Of a DNA stretch of 64,000 nucleotides, positions 48,422 through 56,964 are shown one piece after another. Made by a program: the position numbers and the translations under genes. The stretch lies in the NCBI GenBank assembly GCA_022772305.1, contig JALFAQ010000054.1, positions 43,432 through 107,431 of the forward strand, given 5' to 3'. Under the pieces are notes generated by a model that saw only the letters and a program-made list of their open reading frames with translations, ran no database searches and was not told the DNA's origin. Within the stretch, counting starts at the first letter, position 1, and each line of letters starts with the position of its first letter. This DNA is from Corynebacterium glucuronolyticum. GTDB taxonomy: Bacteria; Actinomycetota; Actinomycetes; Mycobacteriales; Mycobacteriaceae.

Positions 48422-49494
48422 TATGCCTTACCTCCAGCAGCAGAGTTTGGATCGAGGGCATCGCGGAGACCATCGGCGAAGAAGGCCACCGACACGGTCA
48501 GCATGGTGAGGATGCCAGCGGGGAAGAAGAACTCCCACGGGGAGGCTTCCACGTTATTGGCACCGTTGGCCAGGAGCGTACCGAGGGACACATCGGGGAT
48601 CTTCACGCCCAGTCCCAGGAAGGACAGGCCCGTCTCACTCATGACGGCCGACACCACACCGAGGGTAAGGTAGATGGCCAACAGCGAAGCGATGTTGGGG
48701 ATCATGTGGCGCATGACGATCTTCCACGTGGGCACACCCATGTAGCGGGCGGCAGCGATGAATTCGCGTTCACGAACGGAGATGGACATGGACCAAATGA
48801 CACGGGCGCTGAACATCCAGCCGAAGGCGATGAGGACGATGGTCAGGATCTTCCAGTCACCGCCGGAGCCACTCACCATCAGGCCGATGAGGAGGAAGGA
48901 CGGAATGACGAGGAGGAAGTGAATCAGCGTCAGGATGATCTTCTCCGCAGTGCCACCAAGCAGTGCCGCGGTGGTGCCCACGATGGCGGCGATGACGATA
49001 GTGGCAATGGACACGGCGGAGGCGATGATCATTGACCTACCCAGACCGTGGACAGCCATGGCGAACAGGTCATTGCCGGCAGAGGTGGTGCCAAAGTAGT
49101 GCTCGCTGTTCGGGGGAACCGCCAGGGAGAGGAAGTCCGGATCATCGTAGGACCACGGGGTGAGGAACTTTCCAAAGATAGCGAACAGCAGCAGGATGAC
49201 GAGGACGAAAAAGCCGACGACGGCTGGTTTGTTGCGTGTGAAGCGGCGGAAGTACAGCGTGGACTTCTTCATTGGCTTGGCCACAGAGTGGTCAGCGACC
49301 GGTGAGTTGGGATCCTGCATCGCCTCCAGGCGACGGAGATCATCCATCTCGTCTTCCACCGTGGCGGTCACACCGGCCTGGTTGGTCGGATCCGAATGGG
49401 GGCTGAAGTCACCGGTGGGGTTGTTCAGTGCGGATGCCGGAGGCAGTGGTGGCTCCAGGCCCTTGTCCAGGTATTCAGGCTTTCTTTCAGACAT
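48421..49494 (-). CDS. Peptide ABC transporter permease (DppC type)
   Basis: The 357-residue permease has a polar N-terminal tail of about 75 residues. About six membrane segments and the inner-membrane loop motif (A-A-R-Y-M-G-V-P-T-W-K-I-V-M-R-H, near residue 245) follow. The N-terminal P-L-P-P-A-S-A-L-N-N stretch is longer than in most DppC proteins. It pairs with the permease at 49495-50478, whose stop lies next to its start. Confidence 0.88.
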   Translation of the reverse strand: MSERKPEYLDKGLEPPLPPASALNNPTGDFSPHSDPTNQAGVTATVEDEMDDLRRLEAMQDPNSPVADHSVAKPMKKSTLYFRRFTRNKPAVVGFFVLVILLLFAIFGKFLTPWSYDDPDFLSLAVPPNSEHYFGTTSAGNDLFAMAVHGLGRSMIIASAVSIATIVIAAIVGTTAALLGGTAEKIILTLIHFLLVIPSFLLIGLMVSGSGGDWKILTIVLIAFGWMFSARVIWSMSISVREREFIAAARYMGVPTWKIVMRHMIPNIASLLAIYLTLGVVSAVMSETGLSFLGLGVKIPDVSLGTLLANGANNVEASPWEFFFPAGILTMLTVSVAFFADGLRDALDPNSAAGGKA

Positions 49495-50478
49495 TTAGCT
49501 CACCCTCACTCGTGGGTCAAGGAAGACGACGAACAGGTCGGACAGCACGGCGCCGATGGCGGTCATGAGGGCACCGAAGGCGGCCACGCCCACCGCGCCG
49601 TGGATGTCGTTCTTCTGGATGGTCTCAAGGAAGTAGCTGCCCATGCCGTTCCAACCGAAGATGGTCTCCGTCATGATGGCACCGGTGAAGATGCCGGGGA
49701 TGGAGAAGGCGATGGAGGTTGCCACGGGAATGATGGACGTGCGCAGCGCGTGGCGTCGAATAGCCTGCGCCTTGGTCAGGCCCTTGGCGCGGGCGGTGCG
49801 GACGTAGTCGGCATCGATGTTGTCCAGCAGCATGTTGCGTTGCATCAGGTGGTAGCTCGCGTACGAGATGATGAGCAAACAGATGGTGGGCAGGATGAGG
49901 TGCTGGAAGCCGTCGACAAGCTGGTTGAAGAAGCCTTCGACACCAATCGAGGATGCGCCGGTGACGTAGAACACGGGCTGGCCGGCCATGCGGTTGATGG
50001 TGATGGCGATCCAGACGACGAGGACGGAGGCCACAACTACGTGGGTGTTTAGCGTGATGAGGGAGACAACCATCCAGCCGCGGTCGGCGGGCTTATCCTT
50101 GCGGGATGCGGTGAATACGCCGAGGGCGATACCGATCACCACGGAGAGGAATGTGGCGAGCAGGAGCAGCCGGGCGGAAACCCAGATGCGGTAGGAGATT
50201 TGCTCGTTGATGGAGTCACCCAGGGGGCTGGAACCCCAGTTCCAGTGGAAGAGGATTTGCGAAAGCCAGTTCCACCAGCGTTCCAGGATGGGGACCTTGT
50301 CGTTGAGGTTGAGTGGTTCAAGGATCGCGTCAATGCGTTCTTCTGGCACAGGCGGGCGACGGCCCGCGTAATTAGAGCGTGGATTGAGGAAGCTTGATGC
50401 CAAGAAATACGTAATGTTCACGGCGACGAAGATCATGGCGAACCAGCTGGCCGCCTTCTTCAGCATGTATTTCAGCAT
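49495..50478 (-). CDS. Peptide ABC transporter permease (DppB type)
   Basis: The 327-residue permease is the first gene of the minus-strand transporter operon. It has about six membrane segments and the permease loop motif (A-R-A-K-G-L-T-K-A-Q-A-I-R-R-H). The start is ATG at 50478. The region upstream (50479-50737) is A+T-rich and should hold the promoter, but I cannot place a clear -35/-10 pair. Confidence 0.88.
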   Translation of the reverse strand: MLKYMLKKAASWFAMIFVAVNITYFLASSFLNPRSNYAGRRPPVPEERIDAILEPLNLNDKVPILERWWNWLSQILFHWNWGSSPLGDSINEQISYRIWVSARLLLLATFLSVVIGIALGVFTASRKDKPADRGWMVVSLITLNTHVVVASVLVVWIAITINRMAGQPVFYVTGASSIGVEGFFNQLVDGFQHLILPTICLLIISYASYHLMQRNMLLDNIDADYVRTARAKGLTKAQAIRRHALRTSIIPVATSIAFSIPGIFTGAIMTETIFGWNGMGSYFLETIQKNDIHGAVGVAAFGALMTAIGAVLSDLFVVFLDPRVRVS

Positions 50479-50737
50479 GTTTCTGCCTTGCTAGTCTCGG
50501 TTCAGTCGCCTGTCTTGTAGGCGACCTCTCGTGCGTCACTATCTGGTCAAGATCAATAGGCCCACTCTTGTGGGTGTTGTCACAATCGTAAAACACAGTG
50601 ATTGTTGACGGGGGTTGTTCAACACGTGAATACAATAACCAGTGGGGAATAGTATACATTCAGGCGTATTTTAACTGGTGTTTGCCTGGCTGTTTCTCAA
50701 AACTTGCACAGAAAAGGGGTTTGTATCGGCGGAATAA

Positions 50738-50775
50738 TTACCACCCGTGGGGGTGGTAAGTCTTAAATATAAGAC
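50738..50775 (-). terminator. Two adjacent perfect hairpins behind fdhD
   Basis: TTACCACCC pairs with GGGTGGTAA (50738-50759, loop GTGG), and GTCTTA pairs with TAAGAC (50760-50775, loop AATA). On the minus strand they follow fdhD by about 165 bases, and TTATTCC follows, so they may terminate the fdh operon. The rest of 50479-50940 shows no gene. Confidence 0.5.
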
Positions 50776-50940
50776 GCAGCTTTTGTCTGCTTCGTGAAGT
50801 TGATTGACCTAGAACAGGTGTGGTCTGACCTTTGTTTTGGGGTATGCCATGAGGCTTTGGTGGCCTCCGCTGCCCCTGAAAATGCATAAACGCGCGGGCG
50901 TTCCCTTGGCTTCCGCGCGTCTATACACGTGCGAAAAACG

Positions 50941-51792
50941 CTAGGAGAGCTCCCCGGAATAGAGATTAAACCTATCCGGTCGCACGAAACCGGCAAGGAA
51001 CATGCCGTGCGTGCGGGCGAGCTCCACGGCAAGCGAGGTGGGTGCACCAACGGCGACGAGGCCGGGGATGCCCGCCATGAGTGCCTTTTGCACCAACTCG
51101 AAGGAGGCGCGCGAGGACATGACCAGGATGGAATCCCGGGCGGGAATGAGTGGCTCGGGCTCCTCCAAAAGGAGCGAGCCGACGAGTTTGTCCAGGGCGT
51201 TGTGCCGCCCCACGTCTTCCCGCACAGCGTGCAGTTCCAAGCCAGCATCGGTCGCAGTGAAAAGCGCAGCGGCGTGCGAACCGCCGGTTTTCCTAAACGC
51301 CGGCTGCTTTTTCCGCAGCTGTGCAGGTAATGTTGCGACTTCTGCAGGTATGAACGGGCGCGGTTCGAATGGGTGAGGTAAGCGCTTGGAAAGCTGCTCA
51401 ATGGAAGCCGTACCGCAGACCCCGCACGCCGACGTGGTCAGTGTGTTCCGAGAGGCCGTATCGAGTGCGACCGTTGTTGCCGCGGCGGCGTTGCGCAGAT
51501 CGATATCCAGCACGTTGTACGTGTTCACGCCGTCAGCGGTGGAACCCGCGCAATATCGGGCGGAGAACACGTCATCCTTGCTGGTGATGAGGCCCTCGGA
51601 GTAGAGGAATCCATGGGCCCACTCGACGTCATGGCCGGGCGTGCGCATCGTCGTGGTGAGCGCCGTACCCCCGACACGCAGTTCCAGCGGTTCCTCGACG
51701 ATGACGGTATCCGCACGAGCGTCCGTCGAATAGCCCCCGTCACCAGTTAGTTCAACTTGGGTGACGGGGAAACCAGTGGTGATCCGACCCAT
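50941..51792 (-). CDS. fdhD: Formate dehydrogenase accessory sulfurtransferase FdhD
   Basis: FdhD transfers sulfur to the molybdenum cofactor of formate dehydrogenases. The 283-residue protein has the catalytic C-G-V-C-G loop (C123 and C126), then G-G-S-H-A-A-A-L-F and V-R-E-D-V-G-R-H-N-A-L-D-K. These are complete FdhD signatures. It starts 6 bp after the fdhF-like gene and is the last gene of the fdh operon. Confidence 0.95.
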   Translation of the reverse strand: MGRITTGFPVTQVELTGDGGYSTDARADTVIVEEPLELRVGGTALTTTMRTPGHDVEWAHGFLYSEGLITSKDDVFSARYCAGSTADGVNTYNVLDIDLRNAAAATTVALDTASRNTLTTSACGVCGTASIEQLSKRLPHPFEPRPFIPAEVATLPAQLRKKQPAFRKTGGSHAAALFTATDAGLELHAVREDVGRHNALDKLVGSLLLEEPEPLIPARDSILVMSSRASFELVQKALMAGIPGLVAVGAPTSLAVELARTHGMFLAGFVRPDRFNLYSGELS

Positions 51793-51798
51793 AACTCC

Positions 51799-54108
51799 CT
51801 AATCAGCGTCCTGGTCAAAATCGTGAGCGGAAACTCCCAGGGGCTCGAGGCGGACGGGGGTGGACTTCGACACCGGAGTGTGCGACTTCTTCACAAAGCT
51901 CTCCAGTGGGATGAGCACGTTGGCCTCTGGCATGTAGGCTGCGACGCAGCCCATCGCCGTGTCGTACTCGACGACGCGGAAATTCGGTGCGCGACGCTCA
52001 CCATCGGGGGCGATGGAGACGAGGTCCACCAGGTCGCCACCCTTGAGGCCGAGCTTGTAGCAGTCCTGCGGGTTCACAAACACAACGCGGCGACCGTTCT
52101 TCACACCACGGTAACGGTCGTTGAGGCCGTAAATCGTGGAGTTGTACTGGTCGTGGGAGCGGATCGTGTTGAGGAAGAAGTACCCCTCGGGGATCTCTAC
52201 TACCTCGAGCTTGTTCACCGTCAGGTGGGCCTTGCCATCCGGGGTGGTGAAGTTACGTTCACGCGGCCCGTTGGGGAGCAGGAAGCCACCGGGGTGCTTG
52301 ATGCGCTCGTTGTAATCGTCGAAGCCAGGAATCGTGGCCTCAATGTGGTTGCGCACCACTGAGTAGTCATCGATCATCGGGCGCCAGTAGCCGTCCTCCG
52401 GGAACAGGCGATCACCGATCTCGCCGAGGATTTCCACCTCAGAGCGCAGGTCAAGGTCCTCGTTGTGGCGGGACTTGCCGCCGGAAGCGTGGACTGCACC
52501 CTGGGAATCCTCCACTGTCACGACCTGGCGGCCGGACAGCTGCTCGTCCAGGTCCGTGCGGGCCTTGGTCGGCAGAATGAGGGACACCTTGCCCGGGTGG
52601 GCGTGTGTGTTGTTCAGCTTGGTGGATACGGACACGGTCATGTCCATGGAGTCCATCGCGTGCTCACACGCGCCGGTGTCGCTGGTGACGCGTACGAAGT
52701 TGCCGCCGAGCTGCCAGAAGAAGCTGGCCTTGCCTTCCTTCATGCCACGCAGCGCATCGACCGTGGACCAGCCGGGCTCGCGGGGGCAGGTGAAGCCGAA
52801 TTCCTTCTCCAGTGCCTTGTAGAAGGTCTCGGGCATTTCCTCAGCAATACCAACGGTGCGGTCCCCCTGCACGTTGGAGTGGCCACGCAGCGGAGCGGTG
52901 CCCGCGCCGGGCTTGCCGATGTTGCCGGTGAGCAGTAGGAAGTTGGCGATCTCCTGGATTGTTTCGATGGAGTTCTTGTGCTGCGTAAGGCCCAGCGTCC
53001 AGGAGACGATGACGGAGCCAGCCTGCTCCACCATGTCGGCCACCTCCTGCACGTCGTGCATGGTCAGACCAGTCGCCCGCAGGTAGTCCTTATCGTCGAG
53101 GCTCATGATGTTTGCAATGGCCTCGTCTGCGCCAACGCAGTACTTATCTAGGAACTCGTGGTCAATCGCATCGCGACGGATGAGCTCGCGGTTGAGCGCG
53201 AGGAAGAACGCGTGGTCGCCAGCGGACTTAATCTGCAGAAAGCGGTCCGAAATATCGGTGCGACCGCCGAGGATATGCTCGGGGTTCTGCGGCTCCTGGA
53301 AGCTGTTGGTGTACGTCTCATTCAGCGGGTTGATCGTGACGATCTTGCCACCGCGGTCCTTAATTTCCTTCAGCACCGTCAGCATGCGCGGGTGGTTCGT
53401 ACCCGGGTTCTGGCCGACGGAAATGACAAGGTCCGTGACCTTGAAATCGGCGTAGGTGACGCTTCCCTTGCCCAAACCGACCGTGGGGGCGAGAGCCTTA
53501 CCTGTGGAATCGTGGCACATGTTTGCGCAGTCCGGCAGGTTGTTGGTGCCGTAGCGACGCGCCAGCAGCTGGAACATGTACGCCGGCTCGTTCGCGGTAC
53601 GGCCGGACGTGTAGAAGATAGCCTTGTTCGGGTCATCCAGCGTCTTCAGGTAATCGACGATCGTGTTGAAAGCCTTGTCCCAGCTCACCGGGTGGTAGTA
53701 ATCGTCGGTGCCGTCGTACATCATCGGGGTGGTGATGCGGCCTTGGCGTCCGAGCCAGTAATCGGTCTTCTGGCGCAGGTCAGACACGGAGTAGCGCTCG
53801 AAGAACTCGGGGTCGACGCGGCGGCGGGTGGTCTCCTCCGCGACGGCCTTTGCGCCGTTCTCACAGAACTCGACGATGTTGCGGTCGCCCATCGGCGGCT
53901 CCGGCCAAGCGCAGCCGGGGCAGTCGATGCCACCGGGCTGGTTCATCGTCAGCAGTGGTAGGAGGGCATTCTCCGGCACGGCGAACTTCATAGCGGTGAG
54001 CACACCGGGGATGCCTGCGGCGAGACGGTGTGGGCGTTCAATCTTAGGGTTATCGAATCGATTTTGCTTACGCGGCTGGCGGCGCTTATTGTCCACGGTC
54101 TTAGTCAT
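51799..54108 (-). CDS. fdhF: Molybdopterin oxidoreductase, FdhF/YdeP family
   Basis: This 769-residue protein is a molybdopterin enzyme alpha subunit of the FdhF/YdeP type. C198-H199 in D-C-A-N-M-C-H-D-S-T-G aligns with the selenocysteine-His pair of E. coli FdhF, so cysteine is the likely Mo ligand. Only C-P-G-C (C63, C66) and C82 remain near the N-terminus, with an odd spacing for the usual [4Fe-4S] motif. Y-G-L-N-D-R-Y-R-G-V and N-P-Q-D-C mark the C-terminal cofactor domain. Formate as substrate is inferred from the family and the adjacent fdhD. A -10-like TACAAT lies at 54115-54120 (minus), so the message may be leaderless. Confidence 0.85.
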   Translation of the reverse strand: MTKTVDNKRRQPRKQNRFDNPKIERPHRLAAGIPGVLTAMKFAVPENALLPLLTMNQPGGIDCPGCAWPEPPMGDRNIVEFCENGAKAVAEETTRRRVDPEFFERYSVSDLRQKTDYWLGRQGRITTPMMYDGTDDYYHPVSWDKAFNTIVDYLKTLDDPNKAIFYTSGRTANEPAYMFQLLARRYGTNNLPDCANMCHDSTGKALAPTVGLGKGSVTYADFKVTDLVISVGQNPGTNHPRMLTVLKEIKDRGGKIVTINPLNETYTNSFQEPQNPEHILGGRTDISDRFLQIKSAGDHAFFLALNRELIRRDAIDHEFLDKYCVGADEAIANIMSLDDKDYLRATGLTMHDVQEVADMVEQAGSVIVSWTLGLTQHKNSIETIQEIANFLLLTGNIGKPGAGTAPLRGHSNVQGDRTVGIAEEMPETFYKALEKEFGFTCPREPGWSTVDALRGMKEGKASFFWQLGGNFVRVTSDTGACEHAMDSMDMTVSVSTKLNNTHAHPGKVSLILPTKARTDLDEQLSGRQVVTVEDSQGAVHASGGKSRHNEDLDLRSEVEILGEIGDRLFPEDGYWRPMIDDYSVVRNHIEATIPGFDDYNERIKHPGGFLLPNGPRERNFTTPDGKAHLTVNKLEVVEIPEGYFFLNTIRSHDQYNSTIYGLNDRYRGVKNGRRVVFVNPQDCYKLGLKGGDLVDLVSIAPDGERRAPNFRVVEYDTAMGCVAAYMPEANVLIPLESFVKKSHTPVSKSTPVRLEPLGVSAHDFDQDAD

Positions 54109-54114
54109 GCCACC

Positions 54115-54144
54115 ATTGTATAGGTATAGGCAAACGTTGCGGAA
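54115..54144 (-). promoter_or_regulatory. Possible promoter of the fdhF gene
   Basis: On the minus strand TACAAT occupies 54120-54115, and TTCCGC lies about 18 bases upstream (54144-54139). Transcription would start near the ATG at 54108, giving a leaderless message. Ribosome-binding sequence is lacking. A second -10-like TATAAT lies near 54148. Confidence 0.4.
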
Positions 54145-54158
54145 TTATAACTAAAATA

Positions 54159-54192
54159 GGTGGGTGACCAGTACGTTCTGGCCACCCACCCA
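54159..54192 (-). terminator. Terminator between the DUF6457 gene and fdhF
   Basis: GGTGGGTG-CCAG pairs with CTGG-CACCCACC with one mismatch around a six-base loop. On the minus strand it is followed by CTATTTTAG. It lies 10 bases behind the DUF6457 stop, so only part of the transcription would reach fdhF. Confidence 0.6.
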
Positions 54193-54201
54193 GGGCTAGT
54201 T

Positions 54202-54480
54202 TCACTTCTCGTCGGAGGGGTACTTTTCCTCGATGACCTTGACCAATGTCTTGATCGATTCGAGTGCGCGGTCGCTGATCACCTTCGCGTCGGCGGCCGC
54301 CCCCACCTGGCCTGCGGACACACCCACGAGGAACGCCGTCAGTGGTGCCGCCGGCCGCGACGGCCCGTGCGCCACGTGCTTCGTCAGGTCGAGCAGGTCG
54401 TTGATCCTTGGCTGCAGCACCTCGTAGTCAACGTCCAGCTGCCTCGCCGCTTCCCGCAGCCATTCCTCAAAGTCACCCAT
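54202..54480 (-). CDS. DUF6457 protein beside fdhF
   Basis: The 92-residue soluble protein is helical: E-E-W-L-R-E-A-A-R-Q-L, I-N-D-L-L-D-L-T-K-H-V-A-H-G-P-S-R-P-A-A-P, and F-L-V-G-V-S-A-G-Q. This matches DUF6457, which lies beside fdhD/fdhF-like or mobA-like genes in actinobacteria. A role in molybdenum cofactor delivery or enzyme maturation is inferred from this position. It is the first gene of the minus-strand fdh block, and the divergent rpsH unit follows after 1.1 kb. Confidence 0.7.
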   Translation of the reverse strand: MGDFEEWLREAARQLDVDYEVLQPRINDLLDLTKHVAHGPSRPAAPLTAFLVGVSAGQVGAAADAKVISDRALESIKTLVKVIEEKYPSDEK

Positions 54481-54611
54481 GGTCTATCCTTCCTTTTCGC
54501 TTTTCGACGTGCAGGTCCTCCCACACCGTCACCATATATATAACAGTGTAAACCGAATTACGCTCCTCCGTCGCCCACCAGCTCCAGCCCTCATCCACCC
54601 ACATCTGCTTC

Positions 54612-55139
54612 GCGGCCAGGCAGCTCCCATCGCCCGGGTGACGGGAGCGGCATGGGCCACATTGCGTGCGCGCATCATTTCTACTGCAGCTTCTGCGGCC
54701 CGTTTCGTTCACCTGACTCGTGCTTCTCGTCCTCCTGGGCCGCCCTTCCGTACGTAGCCCTGGTCGAAGAAAACTTTTGCGGCCCAGCTCCCTCCTGCCA
54801 CTAGCCTCTCAGCCATCCTTGGGCCGCATTCGATGCCTGCCCGTCTGCTTTGCAGCCCAACCGACCTCATCGCTAGAGTGCCGGGGAGGCGACGGGCCAC
54901 ATTGCGTACATTAAACTCGCCCCAAGAATCATTTGCGGCCCGTTCCTTCCAAAGCACTCGTGCTTTTCCAGCGTCTGGGCCACATTTGATTACGACGGGG
55001 GCGGTTTGCAGCCCATCCGTAGACATCGCCCGGGGCCGGAGAGGGGGATGGGCCGCATTCCGTACAAGAGACTGTCCAAAGAAATAGTTTGCGACTCAAC
55101 TCCGTGAGATAACCCGACCTTCCGCCACTGCTGGGCCGC
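54612..55139. repeat. Phased GCGGCCC/GGGCCRC repeat array E
   Basis: The divergent gap 54481-55577 holds the longest array. Reverse sites lie at 54612 (GCGGCCA), 54695, 54779, 54852 (GCAGCCC), 54935, 55008 and 55091 (GCGACTC). Forward sites lie at 54654, 54737, 54821, 54894, 54977, 55050 and 55133. All seven reverse-to-forward steps are exactly 42 bp. Forward-to-reverse steps are 41, 42, 31, 41, 31 and 41 bp. There is no credible gene. 55140-55577 is the rpsH leader region and shows nothing else firm. Confidence 0.86.
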
Positions 55140-55577
55140 ATTGCAGCGTGTAGCTATGCACCACCCCAATGGAGGGAAAGGGAGGGTCAGTGTAGCGTTG
55201 GGGCGGAGCTGAGAAAACGGCAGTTAACCGGCCTAAAAGTGGGGATTTGGGTTTTTGGTGTGACGCGTGTAGCCTTGGCTCCCAGGGTTTGCCCGCTGGT
55301 TTTGTGTGCCGTTTTTACGGTTCGCAAGAAAAGTGAGTGACCTTTGTAAAACGAAGAATCAACTTTGTTGTAGGCCCTCCGCCTATGTGCACTGATGAGT
55401 GTGCAGAAGCGTCCACAGTTTTTTATACGGCAGCGAGCTTTCTGGTTATTGAATTAGTCAAGCGGCTAGTGGCCGTCGAGGCGCTGTGATAACGCTGGGT
55501 GGTGACGAGTGATCGTCGAAAAGCCTGGGAAACCGGGTGTAATGGGAACCGCAACGAGAAAGGTATGTCGATCACTC
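55140..55577 (+). promoter_or_regulatory. rpsH operon upstream region
   Basis: The 438 bases hold no gene. A G+C-poor part (55200-55470) probably contains the promoter, but I cannot fix a -35/-10 pair. GAGAAAGG at 55556-55563 is the rpsH ribosome-binding site. The in-frame extension of rpsH to 55509 is leader. Confidence 0.35.
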
Positions 55578-55976
55578 ATGACTATGACTGATCCTATTGC
55601 TGACATGCTGTCTCGTGTGCGTAACGCTAACCACGCTTACCACGAGACCGTGTCTATGCCGTCTTCCAAGATCAAGGTGAACATTGCGAACATCTTGAAA
55701 CAGGAAGGCTACATTTCTGACTTCAAGGTCGAGGATGCTCGCGTTGGCAAGACGCTTACGCTTGATCTCAAGTACGGCCAGAACCGTCAGCGTTCCATCG
55801 AAGGTGTTAAGCGCGTTTCCAAGCCTGGTCTCCGCGTTTACGCTAAGTCCGACAACCTGCCGCAGGTCCTCGGCGGCCTGGGCGTGGCTATTATCTCCAC
55901 GTCCCAGGGTCTGCTCACCGACCGTCAGGCTCACGAGAAGGGCGTAGGCGGGGAAGTCCTCGCTTACGTCTGGTAG
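55578..55976 (+). CDS. rpsH: 30S ribosomal protein S8
   Basis: The 132-residue S8 binds central 16S rRNA and often represses the spc operon. Seen are [27 protein letters not shown] and [13 protein letters not shown]. The ATG at 55578 matches the corynebacterial family start. It opens the rpsH-rplF-rplR-rpsE-rpmD-rplO unit. Confidence 0.97.
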   Translation: MTMTDPIADMLSRVRNANHAYHETVSMPSSKIKVNIANILKQEGYISDFKVEDARVGKTLTLDLKYGQNRQRSIEGVKRVSKPGLRVYAKSDNLPQVLGGLGVAIISTSQGLLTDRQAHEKGVGGEVLAYVW

Positions 55977-55995
55977 AAGGAGGCTGAAGACTTAA

Positions 55996-56532
55996 ATGTC
56001 ACGTGTAGGTAAGAACCCGGTCGCTCTGCCGAAGGGTGTCGAGACCACCATCAATGGCCAGCACATTTCTGTAAAGGGCCCGAAGGGCACGCTCGAGATC
56101 AACATTCCCGAGCCGATCGAGGCCAAGGTTGAGGACGACAAGATCGTCGTTACTCGCCCCGACGAGAACCGCAAGAACCGCGCACTCCACGGTCTGTCCC
56201 GCTCCCTCATCAATAACATGGTTGTTGGTGTGACTGAGGGCTACAAGATCAACATGGAGATCTACGGCGTGGGCTACCGTGTCCTGCAGAAGGGCTCCAA
56301 CCTGGAGTTCTCCCTGGGCTACTCCCACCCCGTCCTCATCGAGGCTCCGGAAGGCATCACGTTCGCAACCGATGGCCAGACCAAGTTCTCCATCGAAGGC
56401 ATCGATAAGCAGAAGGTAGGCCAGATCGCGGCTAACATTCGTCGTCTGCGCAAGGACGATCCTTACAAGGGTAAGGGCATCCGCTACGCAGGTGAGCAGA
56501 TTCGCCGCAAGGTCGGAAAGACGGGTAAGTAA
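55996..56532 (+). CDS. rplF: 50S ribosomal protein L6
   Basis: The 178-residue L6 lies near the factor-binding site. It contains [18 protein letters not shown] and the C-terminal [17 protein letters not shown] lies 14-20 bases before the ATG. The stop overlaps the rplR start by one base. Confidence 0.96.
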   Translation: MSRVGKNPVALPKGVETTINGQHISVKGPKGTLEINIPEPIEAKVEDDKIVVTRPDENRKNRALHGLSRSLINNMVVGVTEGYKINMEIYGVGYRVLQKGSNLEFSLGYSHPVLIEAPEGITFATDGQTKFSIEGIDKQKVGQIAANIRRLRKDDPYKGKGIRYAGEQIRRKVGKTGK

Positions 56533-56933
56533 TGAGCAACGAGAACAATCAGAAGCGTCTGCCTGTGGGCAAGGACGTGTCCACCCGTCGTCGGGCGGCT
56601 CGCGCTCAGAGGCACTTCCGCATCCGCAAGAATCTCCGTGGTACCGCCGAGGTTCCGCGGCTTGTCGTCCACCGTTCCTCCCGCCACATGCACGTTCAGA
56701 TCATCGACGATATCGCTGGTCGCACGCTCGCCGCCGCATCCTCCATCGAGGCAGAGGTGCGCGCTGTCGAGGGTGACAAGAAGGCTCGTGGCGCCAAGGT
56801 TGGCGAGCTCATCGCTGAGCGCGCCAAAAAGGCAGGAATCACCAAGGTCGTCTTCGACCGCGGTGGCTACAAGTACCACGGCCGCGTCGCTGCGCTGGCA
56901 GAGGCCGCGCGTGAAGGTGGTCTGGAATTCTAA
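56532..56933 (+). CDS. rplR: 50S ribosomal protein L18
   Basis: The 133-residue L18 binds 5S rRNA with L5. Seen are [26 protein letters not shown] and [16 protein letters not shown]. It is translationally coupled to rplF. Confidence 0.96.
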   Translation: MSNENNQKRLPVGKDVSTRRRAARAQRHFRIRKNLRGTAEVPRLVVHRSSRHMHVQIIDDIAGRTLAAASSIEAEVRAVEGDKKARGAKVGELIAERAKKAGITKVVFDRGGYKYHGRVAALAEAAREGGLEF

Positions 56934-56964
56934 TGTTTACTAAGACCGAAGGAAAGGAAGCGTA

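Noticed and set aside
50763..51401. A 212-codon minus-strand frame across the end of fdhD
   Set aside because: It overlaps fdhD in another frame, and FdhD has complete motifs.
3621..55139. CRISPR arrays as an explanation of the spaced repeats
   Set aside because: The repeated unit is only 7-11 bases, alternates in orientation, has two spacer classes and no cas genes are near.
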